A stretch of 64,000 bases of DNA from Pusillimonas sp. T2. GTDB taxonomy: Bacteria; Pseudomonadota; Gammaproteobacteria; Burkholderiales; Burkholderiaceae_B. The position numbers and the translations under genes were made by a program. The stretch is from positions 79,115-143,114 of the forward strand of contig NZ_NIQA01000008.1 of the NCBI RefSeq assembly GCF_002236805.1. Reading direction: 5' to 3'. This document shows, piece by piece, positions 37,943-47,220 of the stretch (within the stretch, counting starts at the first letter, position 1; each line of letters begins with the position of its first letter). Under the pieces are notes generated by a model. The model was not told the origin of the DNA. It ran no database searches and was given only the letters and a program-made list of their open reading frames with translations.

Positions 37943-38635
37943 ATGCTGTTTGGCCTTGAATGGAACACCGACTCAAACTGGCTCTTCGCCGCATCGATTT
38001 TGCCCATTTTGTTGCAAGGTCTTTGGGTGACCCTGCAAGCAACAGTTATCGGGTTTGGACTGGCCGCTTTATTTGGCCTGCTGCTCGCCGGCTTAAAAAG
38101 CGCGCCCTGGCGCCTTGTGTCGTGGCCCGCCCGATTCATCAGCGAGTTTCTGCGCGACACCCCGCTGCTGATCCAGCTGTTCTTTTTGTACTACGTATTA
38201 CCCGACTACGGCATTGTGCTCCCTGCGTTCATGACAGGCGCCCTGGCACTAGGCCTGCAATACAGCGCCTATACATCCGAAGTGTATCGGGCGGGCATTG
38301 AAGCCGTACCTCGCGGCCAGCACGAAGCTGCCAAGGCACTTGATTTTTCCCGCCGTCACACCTTTCGCGTCATCGTCTTGCCGCAAGCCATTCCCAGAAT
38401 CATTCCGGCGCTGGGCAACTACCTAGTGTCCATCATGAAAGACGTCCCGCTGCTATCGGTGGTGTCGGTGTTGGAGATGCTCAATGTGGCAAAGATTATC
38501 GGCGACCGCACGTTCAACTATTTGATACCGCTGTCCATGGTGGGTGGGCTTTACCTCCTCATGACACTCGTCGCTGCCGCCGGCATTCGCGTCCTGGACC
38601 AACGCCTGCCCCAACAAGGGATACCGTTACGATGA
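37943..38635 (+). CDS. ehuD: Ectoine/hydroxyectoine ABC transporter permease EhuD
   Basis: This 230-aa permease of the same family as EhuC would form the heterodimeric channel. The EAA loop is [31 protein letters not shown], and [17 protein letters not shown] is the typical GTP/ST-P-LLIQ segment of polar amino-acid permeases. It starts 18 bp after ehuC with AAAGGA upstream and overlaps ehuA by 4 bp. Confidence 0.9.
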   Translation: MLFGLEWNTDSNWLFAASILPILLQGLWVTLQATVIGFGLAALFGLLLAGLKSAPWRLVSWPARFISEFLRDTPLLIQLFFLYYVLPDYGIVLPAFMTGALALGLQYSAYTSEVYRAGIEAVPRGQHEAAKALDFSRRHTFRVIVLPQAIPRIIPALGNYLVSIMKDVPLLSVVSVLEMLNVAKIIGDRTFNYLIPLSMVGGLYLLMTLVAAAGIRVLDQRLPQQGIPLR

Positions 38636-39396
38636 ACAACCCCATCATTCAATTTGAAAACGTCATCAAACAGTTCGGCGAAACTCGCGTCCTGAATGGC
38701 CTGAACCTGACAATCGAGGCTGGCGAAAAAGTAACGATCATCGGCCCTTCGGGCTCGGGCAAGTCCACCGTCTTGCGCATTCTCATGACACTCGAACCCA
38801 TTGATTCGGGCGTTGTTTACGTAGCCGGCCAGCCGCTCTGGCACGAACAAAAAGCCGGTGCGCTGGTACCCGCATCAGCCAGACACCTGCACGACATGCG
38901 CAAACATATGGGTATGGTGTTTCAACAGTTCAATCTATTTCCGCATATGACGGTGCGCCGTAACCTGACTGAAGCCCCAGTCCATGTGCTGGGGTTGTCC
39001 AGGCACGAAGCCAACGAACGTGCCGAACACTACCTGGCGCTGGTTGGGCTGACAGATCATGCCGACAAATTCCCTCGCCAACTTTCAGGCGGCCAACAGC
39101 AGCGCGTGGCGATCGCCCGCGCACTCGCCATGAAGCCGCGCATCATGCTTTTCGACGAGCCCACCTCGGCGCTAGACCCAGAGCTGGTCGGCGAGGTACT
39201 GCAGGTTATTCAACGATTAGCCAGCGAAGACGATCTGACATTGCTGCTGGTGACCCACGAAATGCAATTTGCCCGCGAGATCTCTGATCGGGTTGTGTTC
39301 TTCGACAAAGGCGAAATTGTCGAAGAGGGCGACCCCGAAACCTTGTTTACTACGCCCTCTGAAGCACGGACTCGAGCCTTCCTGAAGCTGGCGTAA
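38632..39396 (+). CDS. ehuA: Ectoine/hydroxyectoine ABC transporter ATPase EhuA
   Basis: This 254-aa ATPase has Walker [10 protein letters not shown], the Q-loop in [14 protein letters not shown], the signature [15 protein letters not shown] and Walker [15 protein letters not shown]. It is the last gene of ehuBCDA, overlapping ehuD (ATGA). It converges with ectD, 62 bp away. Confidence 0.92.
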   Translation: MNNPIIQFENVIKQFGETRVLNGLNLTIEAGEKVTIIGPSGSGKSTVLRILMTLEPIDSGVVYVAGQPLWHEQKAGALVPASARHLHDMRKHMGMVFQQFNLFPHMTVRRNLTEAPVHVLGLSRHEANERAEHYLALVGLTDHADKFPRQLSGGQQQRVAIARALAMKPRIMLFDEPTSALDPELVGEVLQVIQRLASEDDLTLLLVTHEMQFAREISDRVVFFDKGEIVEEGDPETLFTTPSEARTRAFLKLA

Positions 39397-39431
39397 AAAA
39401 AGCGTTGCGAAAGCACACGCTTTCACAACGC
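39396..39431 (-). terminator. Terminator of the ect operon, shared with the end of ehuA
   Basis: A 13-position stem with one mismatch (39402-39414 with 39419-39431, loop ACAC) is followed on the minus strand by a run of seven to eight T. It therefore terminates the ectD transcript. On the plus strand it could also stabilise the ehuA end, but without a U-run. Confidence 0.8.
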
Positions 39432-39458
39432 CAAACAAACCATCAACGCCTTCGCCGG

Positions 39459-40379
39459 TCAGATAGCGGCTACCTTGGCTTCGAGTGGCTCGAGAGGAAC
39501 AAATTTTTTGCGGGTAGCAATATATTCGGGGCGCGGATTAAGGCCATTTTTGGGCGCCTCGAGCGTGTTTTCGATGCTGTTGTACACCATGAACACATTG
39601 GCACGCGGCCACGGGGATATGTTGCTGGCCGACCCGTGCATGGTGTTGCAATCAAAAAAGATGACTGAACCCGCTTGCGCAGTCGCGGCCTCAATACCGC
39701 CCTGCTCAACCAACAACTGCAGACTGATGGGATCGGGCACACCGAACTCTTGCTTTTTTAATGACTGCTTGTAATGGTTCTTGGGGGTTTCGCCCTGGCA
39801 GGCAATAAACTGCTGGTGCGAACTAGGCACAAGCATCAAGGGGCCATTGCACTCATTATTGTCGGTCAGCAACACCGAACAGCTTAAGGCCCGCATGCGC
39901 GGCATGCCGTCTTCCACATGCCAGGTTTCGAAGTCAGAGTGCCAATAGAACTCTTTACCTTTGAAACCGGGCTTAAGGTTTGCCCGCGACTGGTGAATAT
40001 AAACCTCAGACCCCAGCACCTGACGCGCCACATGGATAAGACGCGGATCGCGCGCCAGCCTGGACGCCATGTCGCTCAGCTCGTGCATCCGGAAGATCGA
40101 GCGTACAGCGTCACTGCCGGGCTCGGTAATGGCTTCGTCCAACTTCACGATGTCGGGGTCTTCGCTCATACGCTTGACCTCGGCCAGCATAGCCTGCACT
40201 TCGTCCGGGCCGAATACGTCGTGCAACACGATGAATCCGTCCCGGGCATAGGCTTCAAGCTGCGCGTCGGACAATGCCTGGGCGTAGGTGCCCCGCGCAT
40301 AAACGACAGGGTCCTGGCGCGCAATAATGGCTGACGTATTGGCATCACGCGAAGAATATATATCTTGTAGTGTTGTCAT
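39459..40379 (-). CDS. ectD: Ectoine hydroxylase EctD
   Basis: This 306-aa non-haem Fe(II)/2-oxoglutarate dioxygenase converts ectoine to 5-hydroxyectoine. The EctD signature with the iron-binding His and Asp is visible in FYWHSDFETWHVEDGMPRM; the distal His is in CNTMHGSASNISPWPRAN. I chose ATG 40379 (MTTLQDIYSSRDAN), which has AGGAGG upstream. It is the last gene of ectR-ectABCD, 19 bp after ectC. Confidence 0.96.
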   Translation of the reverse strand: MTTLQDIYSSRDANTSAIIARQDPVVYARGTYAQALSDAQLEAYARDGFIVLHDVFGPDEVQAMLAEVKRMSEDPDIVKLDEAITEPGSDAVRSIFRMHELSDMASRLARDPRLIHVARQVLGSEVYIHQSRANLKPGFKGKEFYWHSDFETWHVEDGMPRMRALSCSVLLTDNNECNGPLMLVPSSHQQFIACQGETPKNHYKQSLKKQEFGVPDPISLQLLVEQGGIEAATAQAGSVIFFDCNTMHGSASNISPWPRANVFMVYNSIENTLEAPKNGLNPRPEYIATRKKFVPLEPLEAKVAAI

Positions 40380-40398
40380 ACAGTCCTCCTGGAATAAA

Positions 40399-40797
40399 TC
40401 AAACCGCGTCGGCGACCTCGGCAGGGTACACGCCGTCGGCGTCGTGCACTTCTTTGCCGGTAATGGGCGGGTTGAACACACAAATCACGCGCAAGGGTTC
40501 TTTGCCGCCACGCAACCAGTGTTCGTCGTGCTGGTCTAGCGCGTAGACAACGCCCGGGCCAAGCGCATACTTTTTGCCGTCAGCGATGGTTTCGATTTCG
40601 CCGTCGCCCTCAACGCACCACACCGCCTCCAGGTGGTTCTTGTAGTGGATGTGTGTTTCGGTGCCGGGAAAGATAATCGTTTCGTGAAACGAAAACCCCA
40701 TCCCGTCTTTCTTGAGCAAGACACGGCGGCTGAGCCAGTTCTCGGTGACCACTTCCTGGTCAGTCCCAATTACATCTTTAACGTTCTTGACGATCAT
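40399..40797 (-). CDS. ectC: Ectoine synthase EctC
   Basis: This 132-aa cupin cyclises N-gamma-acetyl-diaminobutyrate to ectoine with loss of water. It begins MIVKNVKDVIGTDQEVVTENWLSRR. The cupin metal/substrate residues lie in GFSFHETIIFPGTETHIHYKNHLEAVWCVEG and in QHDEHWLRGG, and VFNPPITGKEVHD is the usual C-terminal block. Its ATG overlaps the ectB stop. Confidence 0.97.
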   Translation of the reverse strand: MIVKNVKDVIGTDQEVVTENWLSRRVLLKKDGMGFSFHETIIFPGTETHIHYKNHLEAVWCVEGDGEIETIADGKKYALGPGVVYALDQHDEHWLRGGKEPLRVICVFNPPITGKEVHDADGVYPAEVADAV

Positions 40798-42101
40798 CGA
40801 CGTTTACCTCCAAATTTCAAAACTTTTGCACTGACACCGCGGGCCTCAAATACTTCAGCCACGCTACGCTCGATAATTTCGAGCCCCTTCTTAAGCTGCT
40901 CTTCTTCGATAGTGAGCGCGGGCAACAACTTAAGAACCTCGTCATTGGCGCCCGATGTTTCAATCACTAGGCCATGCTCGAACGCCTTGGCAGAAATGGC
41001 ATTGGCAAGGTCGTCATCGGCCGGGGTAACCAACCCTTGAATCAAGCCGCGGCCACGAACGCTTAGACCTGCTGAGGGATAGCTTTGAACAATGCTTTCC
41101 AGACGGTCACGTACTATTTCAGCCTTTCGGCCAACCTCTTTTTCAAAGCGGTTATCAGCCCAATAGCTATCGAGAGCTTGAGCTGCGGTAACAAACGCAA
41201 GGTTGTTGCCGCGGAAAGTGCCGCTGTGAGAACCAGGCTTCCAGACGTCAAGCTCGGGCTTCATCAGCACAAGCGACATCGGCAGACCAAAACCGGACAA
41301 AGACTTGGACAAAGTGATGATGTCAGGGCTGATGCCGACCGAATCAAAACTGAAGAAACTGCCCGTACGGCCACAACCGACCTGAATATCATCGACGATG
41401 AGCAACATGTCGTATTTGCGGCAAAGCTTTTCGAGGTCGCGCAACCAGCGTTGGGTTGCCACATTGACACCACCCTCGCCTTGAACAGTTTCAACGATGA
41501 CGGCTGCAGGTAAATCCAAACCACTGCTGGGGTCTTCAAGCATGCGCTCGAAGTAATCAATGGTATTGAAGTCGGGGCCCATATAACCGTCGAAAGGCAC
41601 AAACGTGGTGTTAGCCAACGACACGCCGGCAGCATCACGGAACTTCTGGTTGGCAGTAACCGCCAACGAACCACCACTCACGCCGTGAAAGCCGTGCGTA
41701 AAGGCCACCACGTTTTGACGACCCTTGACCAGACGCGCCAACTTGAGCGCAGCCTCAACGGCATTGGTGCCTGTTGGGCCGGTAAACTGCATTTTGTAAT
41801 CCCAACCACGCGGCTTAAGTAGCACACGCTCGAAGGTTTCCATAAAGTATTTTTTGGCGTCGGTCGCCATATCAAGGCCATGGACCACACCGTCGTCTGC
41901 AACGTACTCGATCAGCTTTTCTTTCAGTACGGGGTTATTGTGGCCATAGTTCAAGGTGCCTGCACCAGCGAAAAAGTCGAGATACTCGCGACCTTCCTGA
42001 TCGAACAGTGCAGACCCCTTTGCTTTGCTAAAGATAACAGGGAAGGACCGGATGTAGCCTCGAACTTCAGACTCCATCCGGTCAAAAATATTTAAATCCA
42101 T
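40794..42101 (-). CDS. ectB: Diaminobutyrate-2-oxoglutarate transaminase EctB
   Basis: This ~435-aa PLP-dependent class III aminotransferase makes L-2,4-diaminobutyrate from aspartate semialdehyde and glutamate. The N-terminus MDLNIFDRMESEVRGYIRSFPVIF is typical, and the PLP lysine lies in IITLSKSLSGFGLPMS. A second ATG one codon upstream (42104) is equally possible; both are preceded by GAGGAAA. It is separated from ectA by about 136 bp, more than the other gaps in the operon. Confidence 0.96.
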   Translation of the reverse strand: MDLNIFDRMESEVRGYIRSFPVIFSKAKGSALFDQEGREYLDFFAGAGTLNYGHNNPVLKEKLIEYVADDGVVHGLDMATDAKKYFMETFERVLLKPRGWDYKMQFTGPTGTNAVEAALKLARLVKGRQNVVAFTHGFHGVSGGSLAVTANQKFRDAAGVSLANTTFVPFDGYMGPDFNTIDYFERMLEDPSSGLDLPAAVIVETVQGEGGVNVATQRWLRDLEKLCRKYDMLLIVDDIQVGCGRTGSFFSFDSVGISPDIITLSKSLSGFGLPMSLVLMKPELDVWKPGSHSGTFRGNNLAFVTAAQALDSYWADNRFEKEVGRKAEIVRDRLESIVQSYPSAGLSVRGRGLIQGLVTPADDDLANAISAKAFEHGLVIETSGANDEVLKLLPALTIEEEQLKKGLEIIERSVAEVFEARGVSAKVLKFGGKRR

Positions 42102-42216
42102 CATTGTGGTTTCCTCTCGATTTTGAAGGGGCATCGCCCAGAAAAATTGAACGACCGGTGACCGGCTTTCTTATTAATGAAGTGAAACATTGCCTGGCGG
42201 CCATGGCGGCCTGACT

Positions 42217-42237
42217 GGCAGGGGCGCAGTCCCTGCC
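42217..42237 (-). other. Intercistronic hairpin between ectA and ectB
   Basis: Perfect 7-bp arms GGCAGGG/CCCTGCC with a 7-nt loop directly follow the ectA stop codon. There is no U-run on the minus strand, so full termination is unlikely; it may tune ectA:ectB mRNA levels. Confidence 0.4.
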
Positions 42238-42777
42238 CTAACCCGACAAGGCCAAGGGCCCTAAACGAAGCAGTCTTTCTTCTTCGTGGGTGTGTTCGCC
42301 AAAATGGTGTGTTTCGAATAGCGCAGATTCGTTAATTTGGGTTTTAAGACGCCGGGCCAGCGAGCCAAACATGCCACGCGAAGCTGCATTGTCGGGACCA
42401 ACAGTGGTTTCGATAAACCGAACCCCGGACAATGAAGGGCGGTCGAGCAAAGACCGGAGCATGGCGCCCCCGAGGCCCAACCCGCGGGCACTTTCGTGTA
42501 CTGCCACCTGCCAGACAAACAAGACGTCGGGCGAGGCGGGCGGCACGTAAGCCGACACAAACCCTTGAAGTTCACCCCCTGGCGCCTGCGCAACAACGCA
42601 GGTATCGAGGTGATGATGCGCCAGCAGCAGATACACATACAGCGAATTGACGTCGAGCGGCGGGCAGGCCTGAATCAGGCCATGGATAGCCTTGGCGTCG
42701 TCAAGTTGCGGGCGGCGCAAAGCGGGCATAACTTTTGTGTCAGCGACCTCGATGCCTATTGATGAGTCATCTGTCAT
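42238..42777 (-). CDS. ectA: Diaminobutyrate acetyltransferase EctA
   Basis: This ~179-aa GNAT acetyltransferase makes N-gamma-acetyl-diaminobutyrate. The N-terminal LRRPQLDDAKAIHGLIQACPPLDVNSLYVYLLL and the acetyl-CoA loop SARGLGLGGAMLRSLL, followed by VRFIETTVGPDNAAS, are characteristic of EctA. ATG 42777 has GAGG 6 bp upstream. An ATG at 42789 that overlaps the ectR stop (ATGA) would add four residues and is an alternative. Confidence 0.95.
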   Translation of the reverse strand: MTDDSSIGIEVADTKVMPALRRPQLDDAKAIHGLIQACPPLDVNSLYVYLLLAHHHLDTCVVAQAPGGELQGFVSAYVPPASPDVLFVWQVAVHESARGLGLGGAMLRSLLDRPSLSGVRFIETTVGPDNAASRGMFGSLARRLKTQINESALFETHHFGEHTHEEERLLRLGPLALSG

Positions 42778-42785
42778 GACAGGCC

Positions 42786-43331
42786 TCATTCGACCGCAAG
42801 ACCGGACTCGGGCAGCGCACCCGTATCGGGCACCTCAAGGATGGGCGAGGCCAACTCTGCTGCGGATTCAGGAGGTGCCACACCGCCGGACTCCATCAGA
42901 TCGACGATGCGCTCGAGCGACAGGGTAATCGTGGCTTGCTCGAGCTCAGGCAATTCGTTAAGAGCATCGGCCAGCTTTTTCTGCAATGGCGAGGGCGTGC
43001 CCTTGGCCAGCGCAATACCGGCCTCGGTGGCCGAAACAAAGACAATACGACGATCTTCGCGGCCGCGCTCGCGCCTTACCAAGCCTTTGTCTTCAAGGCG
43101 GTCGAGAATGCCGACGACAGTACTTGCACTGACGTGTACCTCGCGACTGATGGCTGTCGCTGTTAAAGGGCCGTTTTCGACCACAGCGCGCAAACAAATA
43201 AGCTGCGGCGCCGTGATGTTGCTGACGGCCGAAAGCTGGCGCGAATGCAGCGCCACCGCACGAGTGATGCGGCGCAGTGCACGTAAGATGCGCAGGTCGT
43301 AAGCCTGGATGGTTTCTGGCGTATTCGTCAT
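42786..43331 (-). CDS. ectR: MarR-family regulator EctR
   Basis: The product is ~181 aa with a central winged helix (TAPQLICLRAVVENGPLTATAIS, then VHVSASTVVGILDRLEDKGLVRRERGREDRR). It corresponds to EctR-type repressors found upstream of ect genes, which respond to osmotic stress by an unclear signal. It is the first gene of the operon here, so it is probably self-regulated. An ATG at 43343 (MFRTMTN) is an alternative start. The acidic C-terminal tail (~35 residues) is longer than in many MarR proteins. Confidence 0.88.
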   Translation of the reverse strand: MTNTPETIQAYDLRILRALRRITRAVALHSRQLSAVSNITAPQLICLRAVVENGPLTATAISREVHVSASTVVGILDRLEDKGLVRRERGREDRRIVFVSATEAGIALAKGTPSPLQKKLADALNELPELEQATITLSLERIVDLMESGGVAPPESAAELASPILEVPDTGALPESGLAVE

Positions 43332-43368
43332 TGTGCGAAACATTCCAATAAAATTAATTCGTGTAGAA

Positions 43369-43397
43369 ACTATAAGGTCATTAAAGATTTCTGTCAA
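43369..43397 (-). promoter_or_regulatory. Strong promoter of ectR-ectABCD
   Basis: Minus strand: TTGACA (43397-43392), exactly 17 bp, TATAGT (43374-43369), about 38 bp before the ectR start. A 14-bp palindrome, TTGCCTCAAGGCAA (43410-43423), lies just upstream of the -35. Such a near-consensus core agrees with a promoter that needs active repression, in line with EctR. Confidence 0.7.
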
Positions 43398-43423
43398 GGG
43401 TAAAAGGTGTTGCCTCAAGGCAA

Positions 43424-43461
43424 AACAAAGGGCGGCGCCCAAAACCATTTGGACACCGCCC
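43424..43461 (-). terminator. Terminator of tldD
   Basis: Downstream of tldD a stem GGGCGG/CCGCCC (43430-43435 with 43456-43461) encloses an inner CCAAA/TTTGG stem. On the minus strand it is followed by TTTGTTTTG. It separates the tldD transcript from the ect promoter. Confidence 0.65.
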
Positions 43462-43544
43462 CGATTATTTAACGCCAGACCTGAATGATTCGGGCCGGAT
43501 GCAAACGCCTTACCTGCTTAACAGACGCACCGCTGGTTTAACCC

Positions 43545-45002
43545 CTACGCCGTACCTCCAACCGTAAGGCCATCGATACGAATTGTGGGCATGCCGACGC
43601 CAACCGGCACGCTTTGGCCTTCTTTGCCGCAGGTACCTACACCAGAATCAAGTTGCATATCGTCGCCCACCAGACCCACCCGATTCATGGCATCGGGGCC
43701 ATTACCAATAAGCGTCGCCCCCTTGACCGGGCGGGTGACCCGGCCGTTTTCGATAAGGTAGGCTTCGGATGCCGAGAACACGAACTTGCCGCTGGTGATG
43801 TCGACCTGCCCACCGCCAAAATTGACGGCGTAGAGACCTTTTTTTACCGAGGCGATAATTTCTTGCGCCGGGGTTTTGCCCCCCAACATGTAGGTGTTGG
43901 TCATGCGCGGCATGGGCAAGTGCGCGAATGACTCGCGGCGCCCGTTACCCGTCACGGCTGCCTTCATAAGACGCGCATTCATGGTGTCTTGCATATAGCC
44001 TTTTAAAATACCGTCTTCGATCAGCACATTACGCTGCGTCGGGTTACCCTCGTCGTCGATATTCAGTGAACCGCGCCGATCGGCCAGCGTGCCGTCGTCG
44101 ACCACGGTAACGCCCTTTGCGGCCACACGCTCGCCCACTCGGCCCGAAAAAATACTGGAGCCTTTGCGGTTGAAATCGCCCTCAAGCCCGTGACCAACGG
44201 CTTCATGCAGCAAAATGCCTGGCCAGCCGGAGCCCAGCACAACCGTCATTTCGCCTGCAGGCGCGGCCACCGCCTCGAGGTTCGTCAGCGCTTCGTGCAC
44301 TGCTCGTTGTGCATAGCTGCGCAAAATATCGTCAGTGAAGTATTCGAGCCCGGCACGACCGCCGCCGCCCGCATGCCCCATTTCGCGACGCCCATTACGC
44401 TCGGCGATAACTGTAAGGGACAGCCTCACAAGCGGACGCACATCGGCGGCCAGACGACCATCGCTACCTGCCACCATGATGACATCGTACTCGGCGCCCA
44501 ACCCGGCCATAACCTGGATGATGGCCGGATCGACGGCACGGGCCATGGCTTCGACACGCTCGAGCAAGGCGACTTTTTCGGGAGCCGATAACGTAGTAAC
44601 CGGGTCGACGAAGGGATAGAGGGTATGGTCGAAATCTTTGGGGCCGGCCACAATTTTTTGCTTGCCTGAACCCTTGGCACCTATAGAGCGCACCGCGCGC
44701 GCAGAAGACAGCAGCGCGTCGGCCGAAAGCGTATCTGAATACGCGAAAGCCGTTTTCTCGCCACTGATGGCACGCACGCCGACCCCTTGACCAATAGAAT
44801 AACTACCGGTCTTTACGATCCCTTCCTCCAGGCTCCAACCCTCGCTTCGCGTGTACTGAAAATACAAATCGGCGTAGTCGACCTTACGGGTAAAGATTTC
44901 ACCCAGCGCCCGCGCCATGTCGGCTTCACTCAGCCCCCACGGGTCGAGCAAGAGCGACTTTGCCGTCGCCAGGGCGGTAATACCGGGTTCAGAGATTTTC
45001 AT
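43545..45002 (-). CDS. tldD: Metalloprotease TldD
   Basis: This 485-aa subunit of the TldD/E (PmbA) zinc protease degrades unfolded peptides and is involved in microcin processing and antitoxin turnover in enterobacteria. The zinc motif [11 protein letters not shown] (HExxxH) is near residue 260, and [22 protein letters not shown] and VGTCGKEGQ are typical. No tldE/pmbA partner is in the window. It lies 25 bp after the amidase gene. Confidence 0.95.
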   Translation of the reverse strand: MKISEPGITALATAKSLLLDPWGLSEADMARALGEIFTRKVDYADLYFQYTRSEGWSLEEGIVKTGSYSIGQGVGVRAISGEKTAFAYSDTLSADALLSSARAVRSIGAKGSGKQKIVAGPKDFDHTLYPFVDPVTTLSAPEKVALLERVEAMARAVDPAIIQVMAGLGAEYDVIMVAGSDGRLAADVRPLVRLSLTVIAERNGRREMGHAGGGGRAGLEYFTDDILRSYAQRAVHEALTNLEAVAAPAGEMTVVLGSGWPGILLHEAVGHGLEGDFNRKGSSIFSGRVGERVAAKGVTVVDDGTLADRRGSLNIDDEGNPTQRNVLIEDGILKGYMQDTMNARLMKAAVTGNGRRESFAHLPMPRMTNTYMLGGKTPAQEIIASVKKGLYAVNFGGGQVDITSGKFVFSASEAYLIENGRVTRPVKGATLIGNGPDAMNRVGLVGDDMQLDSGVGTCGKEGQSVPVGVGMPTIRIDGLTVGGTA

Positions 45003-45027
45003 AAATGGACAACTACCTTAATAAGAT

Positions 45028-45843
45028 TCAGAGTACACGGTGCTGCAAGGCCGGCAAGGCGCTGCGGACGTCGGCCATGCGTTGCATGTCGAGTACGCCA
45101 GCAGCGATGCCAGGCCCTTCAGCCACACAATCGATCACATCGCCCCACGGGTCGACCAGCATAGAATGACCCCAGGTACGGCGACCGTTCTGGTGCTTGC
45201 CCCCTTGGGCTGCGGCCAGCACATAGCACTGGTTTTCGATGGCACGCGCCTTAAGCAAGGTTTCCCAGTGCGCGGAGCCGGTGGTATAGGTAAACGCTGC
45301 TGGCACCACAATGAGAGACACATTGCCAAATGCCCGGTATAACTCGGGAAAGCGTAAATCGTAGCAGATCGACAGGCCGACTTTGCCTGCCGGCGTTTCG
45401 AAACTTTGCGGCGGATTTTTGCCCGGACAAATAGACACCGACTCATCATAAGCCTCGTCCCCCTTGCGAAAACCGAACAAATGGATTTTGTCGTAGCGCG
45501 CCACGACTTCGCCTGCAGGGCTAAACACCAGCGTTGTGTTGTAGATGCGGTCGGTATCGGGGCTTTCAAGGGGCAATGTACCACCCACCAGCCACACGCC
45601 GTAGCGTTGCGCCTGTTCGGCCAGGAAGTCTTGAATCGGCCCACTACCCAGCTTTTCGCGGATGGAGACCTTATCGGTATCGTTGTGCCCCATCAAGCAA
45701 AAATACTCAGGCAAGGCCAATAAATTTGCGCCATCGTCGGCCGCCCTTTCTATGAGCTGTCTGGCTTGCAATAAATTATCGTCAACCGAGACTGACGAAA
45801 CAGTTTGCAAAGCTGCCACACGAAAATCTTTACCACCAGACAT
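45028..45843 (-). CDS. Nitrilase-superfamily amidase (Nit1/YafV-like, probable deaminated-glutathione amidase)
   Basis: The product is ~271 aa. The Glu-Lys-Cys triad of carbon-nitrogen hydrolases is visible: Glu in LLALPEYFCLMG, Lys in ARYDKIHLFGF, Cys in LSICYDLRFPELYRA. The Nit branch (with CYDLRFPE) repairs deaminated glutathione, so that is the likely role; the substrate is inferred. ATG 45843 has AAGG upstream; a TTG two codons earlier is less likely. In several Burkholderiales it lies beside tldD, as here. Confidence 0.88.
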   Translation of the reverse strand: MSGGKDFRVAALQTVSSVSVDDNLLQARQLIERAADDGANLLALPEYFCLMGHNDTDKVSIREKLGSGPIQDFLAEQAQRYGVWLVGGTLPLESPDTDRIYNTTLVFSPAGEVVARYDKIHLFGFRKGDEAYDESVSICPGKNPPQSFETPAGKVGLSICYDLRFPELYRAFGNVSLIVVPAAFTYTTGSAHWETLLKARAIENQCYVLAAAQGGKHQNGRRTWGHSMLVDPWGDVIDCVAEGPGIAAGVLDMQRMADVRSALPALQHRVL

Positions 45844-46003
45844 AATCAAGCACCTTTAATACTTGCTCACACATTGCAAATATAAAAATAAGACCATGGA
45901 ATTTTAGAAAACAATAAACTGCAAGATTATGATTTAAAACATCTTAATCTTTAATTTTTTTAACAAAAAATATGCTTCCAAAAACCATATGCCAAAAAAA
46001 AAT

Positions 46004-46031
46004 TTGAAATTGAAATGTTTTTATTTAAAAT
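46004..46031 (+). promoter_or_regulatory. Promoter of the H-NS-like gene within an AT-rich divergent region
   Basis: TTGAAA (46004-46009), 16 bp, TAAAAT (46026-46031), about 50 bp before the start codon. The whole gap 45850-46080 is rich in A/T tracts, the type of DNA H-NS proteins bind, so autoregulation is plausible. Confidence 0.55.
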
Positions 46032-46082
46032 CTAGGGGTAAAACCAAAGTAAACATTTCAAATAACACCATATAGGTCAAAC

Positions 46083-46433
46083 ATGACACGCGATTCTTAC
46101 GCTGTACTACAGACAAAGATCGAAAAAGAAATCGTCAGACTGCAAAAACAGGCTGAAGCACTGAAAGCAAAACAACGCGCCCCCATTATCAAGGCCATTG
46201 TGCGCGACATGCGAGACTATCAAATTACGCCCGACGACATTGCGGCGGCATTTAACAGCAAGTCGCGTAAACCAGCAAAGCCAGTCGATACCAAACCTAA
46301 AAAAACAGTGCCACCAAAATTCAAAAACCCGGAAACCGGCGACACCTGGACAGGGCGCGGAAAACCACCTAGGTGGATTACCGACGCCGAAACAGCTGGC
46401 ACGCCTCGCGACCATTTTTTAATTCAACCCTAG
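46083..46433 (+). CDS. H-NS-family nucleoid-associated protein
   Basis: This 116-aa protein has a basic coiled-coil N-terminal half (KIEKEIVRLQKQAEALKAKQ) for dimerisation, a Lys/Pro-rich linker, and the C-terminal H-NS DNA-binding core PETGDTWTGRGKPPRWI (compare the TWTG-GR-P pattern). It is of the beta-proteobacterial BpH3/Bv3F type. H-NS proteins silence AT-rich, often foreign DNA. It stands alone, with AT-rich DNA upstream. Confidence 0.9.
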   Translation: MTRDSYAVLQTKIEKEIVRLQKQAEALKAKQRAPIIKAIVRDMRDYQITPDDIAAAFNSKSRKPAKPVDTKPKKTVPPKFKNPETGDTWTGRGKPPRWITDAETAGTPRDHFLIQP

Positions 46434-46451
46434 GCCAACACATGGCCTAGG
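46429..46451. terminator. Hairpin between the H-NS-like gene and the lipoprotein gene
   Basis: Perfect 9-bp arms CCTAGGCCA/TGGCCTAGG with a 5-nt loop include the H-NS stop codon. It lies between convergent genes and lacks a clear U-run on either strand. Confidence 0.5.
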
Positions 46452-46468
46452 CCGTCAGCGGCGCCAAC

Positions 46469-47104
46469 CTACCGCGATATCTCGTATGAAATATCGCGGG
46501 TACTGCCATTATTAGCCGGAAACCCGTCAAATATGGCACGCACCAGATACGGCATGACCTGATTCAGATTATCTTCAGACGACATACTGACTGCAGTCGA
46601 CCGATATACCTCGGCACCGTCACGGGTTTTGTCTTTAATGACCAACGTCAATGTGTTTTTATAAACAGTCACCGGTACATTGACAACCGGCGGCGAATAA
46701 AACACACCACCCCCAAACCCAAAGTTCCCGCCGTAATAACCGCCCCACGGGTACATTGGCGGCCCGAAATAAGGGTCGGCATACTGCTGCACCCAGGTCT
46801 GACTGACCGGATTCTGATACGTGAACGAGATCTCAAAGCGAGCAACCTGACTACCGGTCGCTTCAATTAGCCCAGTACGACCAGCCGACGCCCTGACCAT
46901 ATCGGCATAAGCCTGGTATTCAAGATTGTTTTGCTGGCCCGGCTGAGACTGCAGCCGATAATACTGCCCTTGTACATCGGCTGGCCACTGAGCATATGTG
47001 GTGACACGCGCAGACAAAGTGGACGCACAACCGCCCAACAACAGCACGCCTGCAAACACGGCCAGAAAGCGGGCCCAGAAGGCCCGAAATAACGTAAAAC
47101 GCAT
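46469..47104 (-). CDS. DUF4136-like outer-envelope lipoprotein
   Basis: The product is ~211 aa with a signal peptide and lipobox FAGVLLLGGC (Cys26). It continues with a DUF4136-type domain (VTTYAQWPADVQGQYYRLQ ... LEYQAYADMVRASAGRTGLIEA) and a Gly/Tyr/Pro-rich insertion (PPMYPWGGYYGGNFGFGGGVF). The C-terminus PYLVRAIFDGFPANNGSTRDI is typical. Function unknown. ATG 47104 gives the normal signal peptide. Confidence 0.82.
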   Translation of the reverse strand: MRFTLFRAFWARFLAVFAGVLLLGGCASTLSARVTTYAQWPADVQGQYYRLQSQPGQQNNLEYQAYADMVRASAGRTGLIEATGSQVARFEISFTYQNPVSQTWVQQYADPYFGPPMYPWGGYYGGNFGFGGGVFYSPPVVNVPVTVYKNTLTLVIKDKTRDGAEVYRSTAVSMSSEDNLNQVMPYLVRAIFDGFPANNGSTRDISYEISR

Positions 47105-47220
47105 GATGACACCTGCCCTGCAAGTTGTATAACGACCCAAACATTACAATACACTTTTAGCTGCGTCTGCAGCGTAAACACTGCGTTACATTGTGCGGTT
47201 CACCCAACAGGTTTACAACT

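Noticed and set aside
38632..39396. EhuA as a general glutamine/histidine transporter ATPase
   Set aside because: Sequence alone would allow this, but the EhuB-type binding protein and the adjacent ect operon favour the ectoine assignment.
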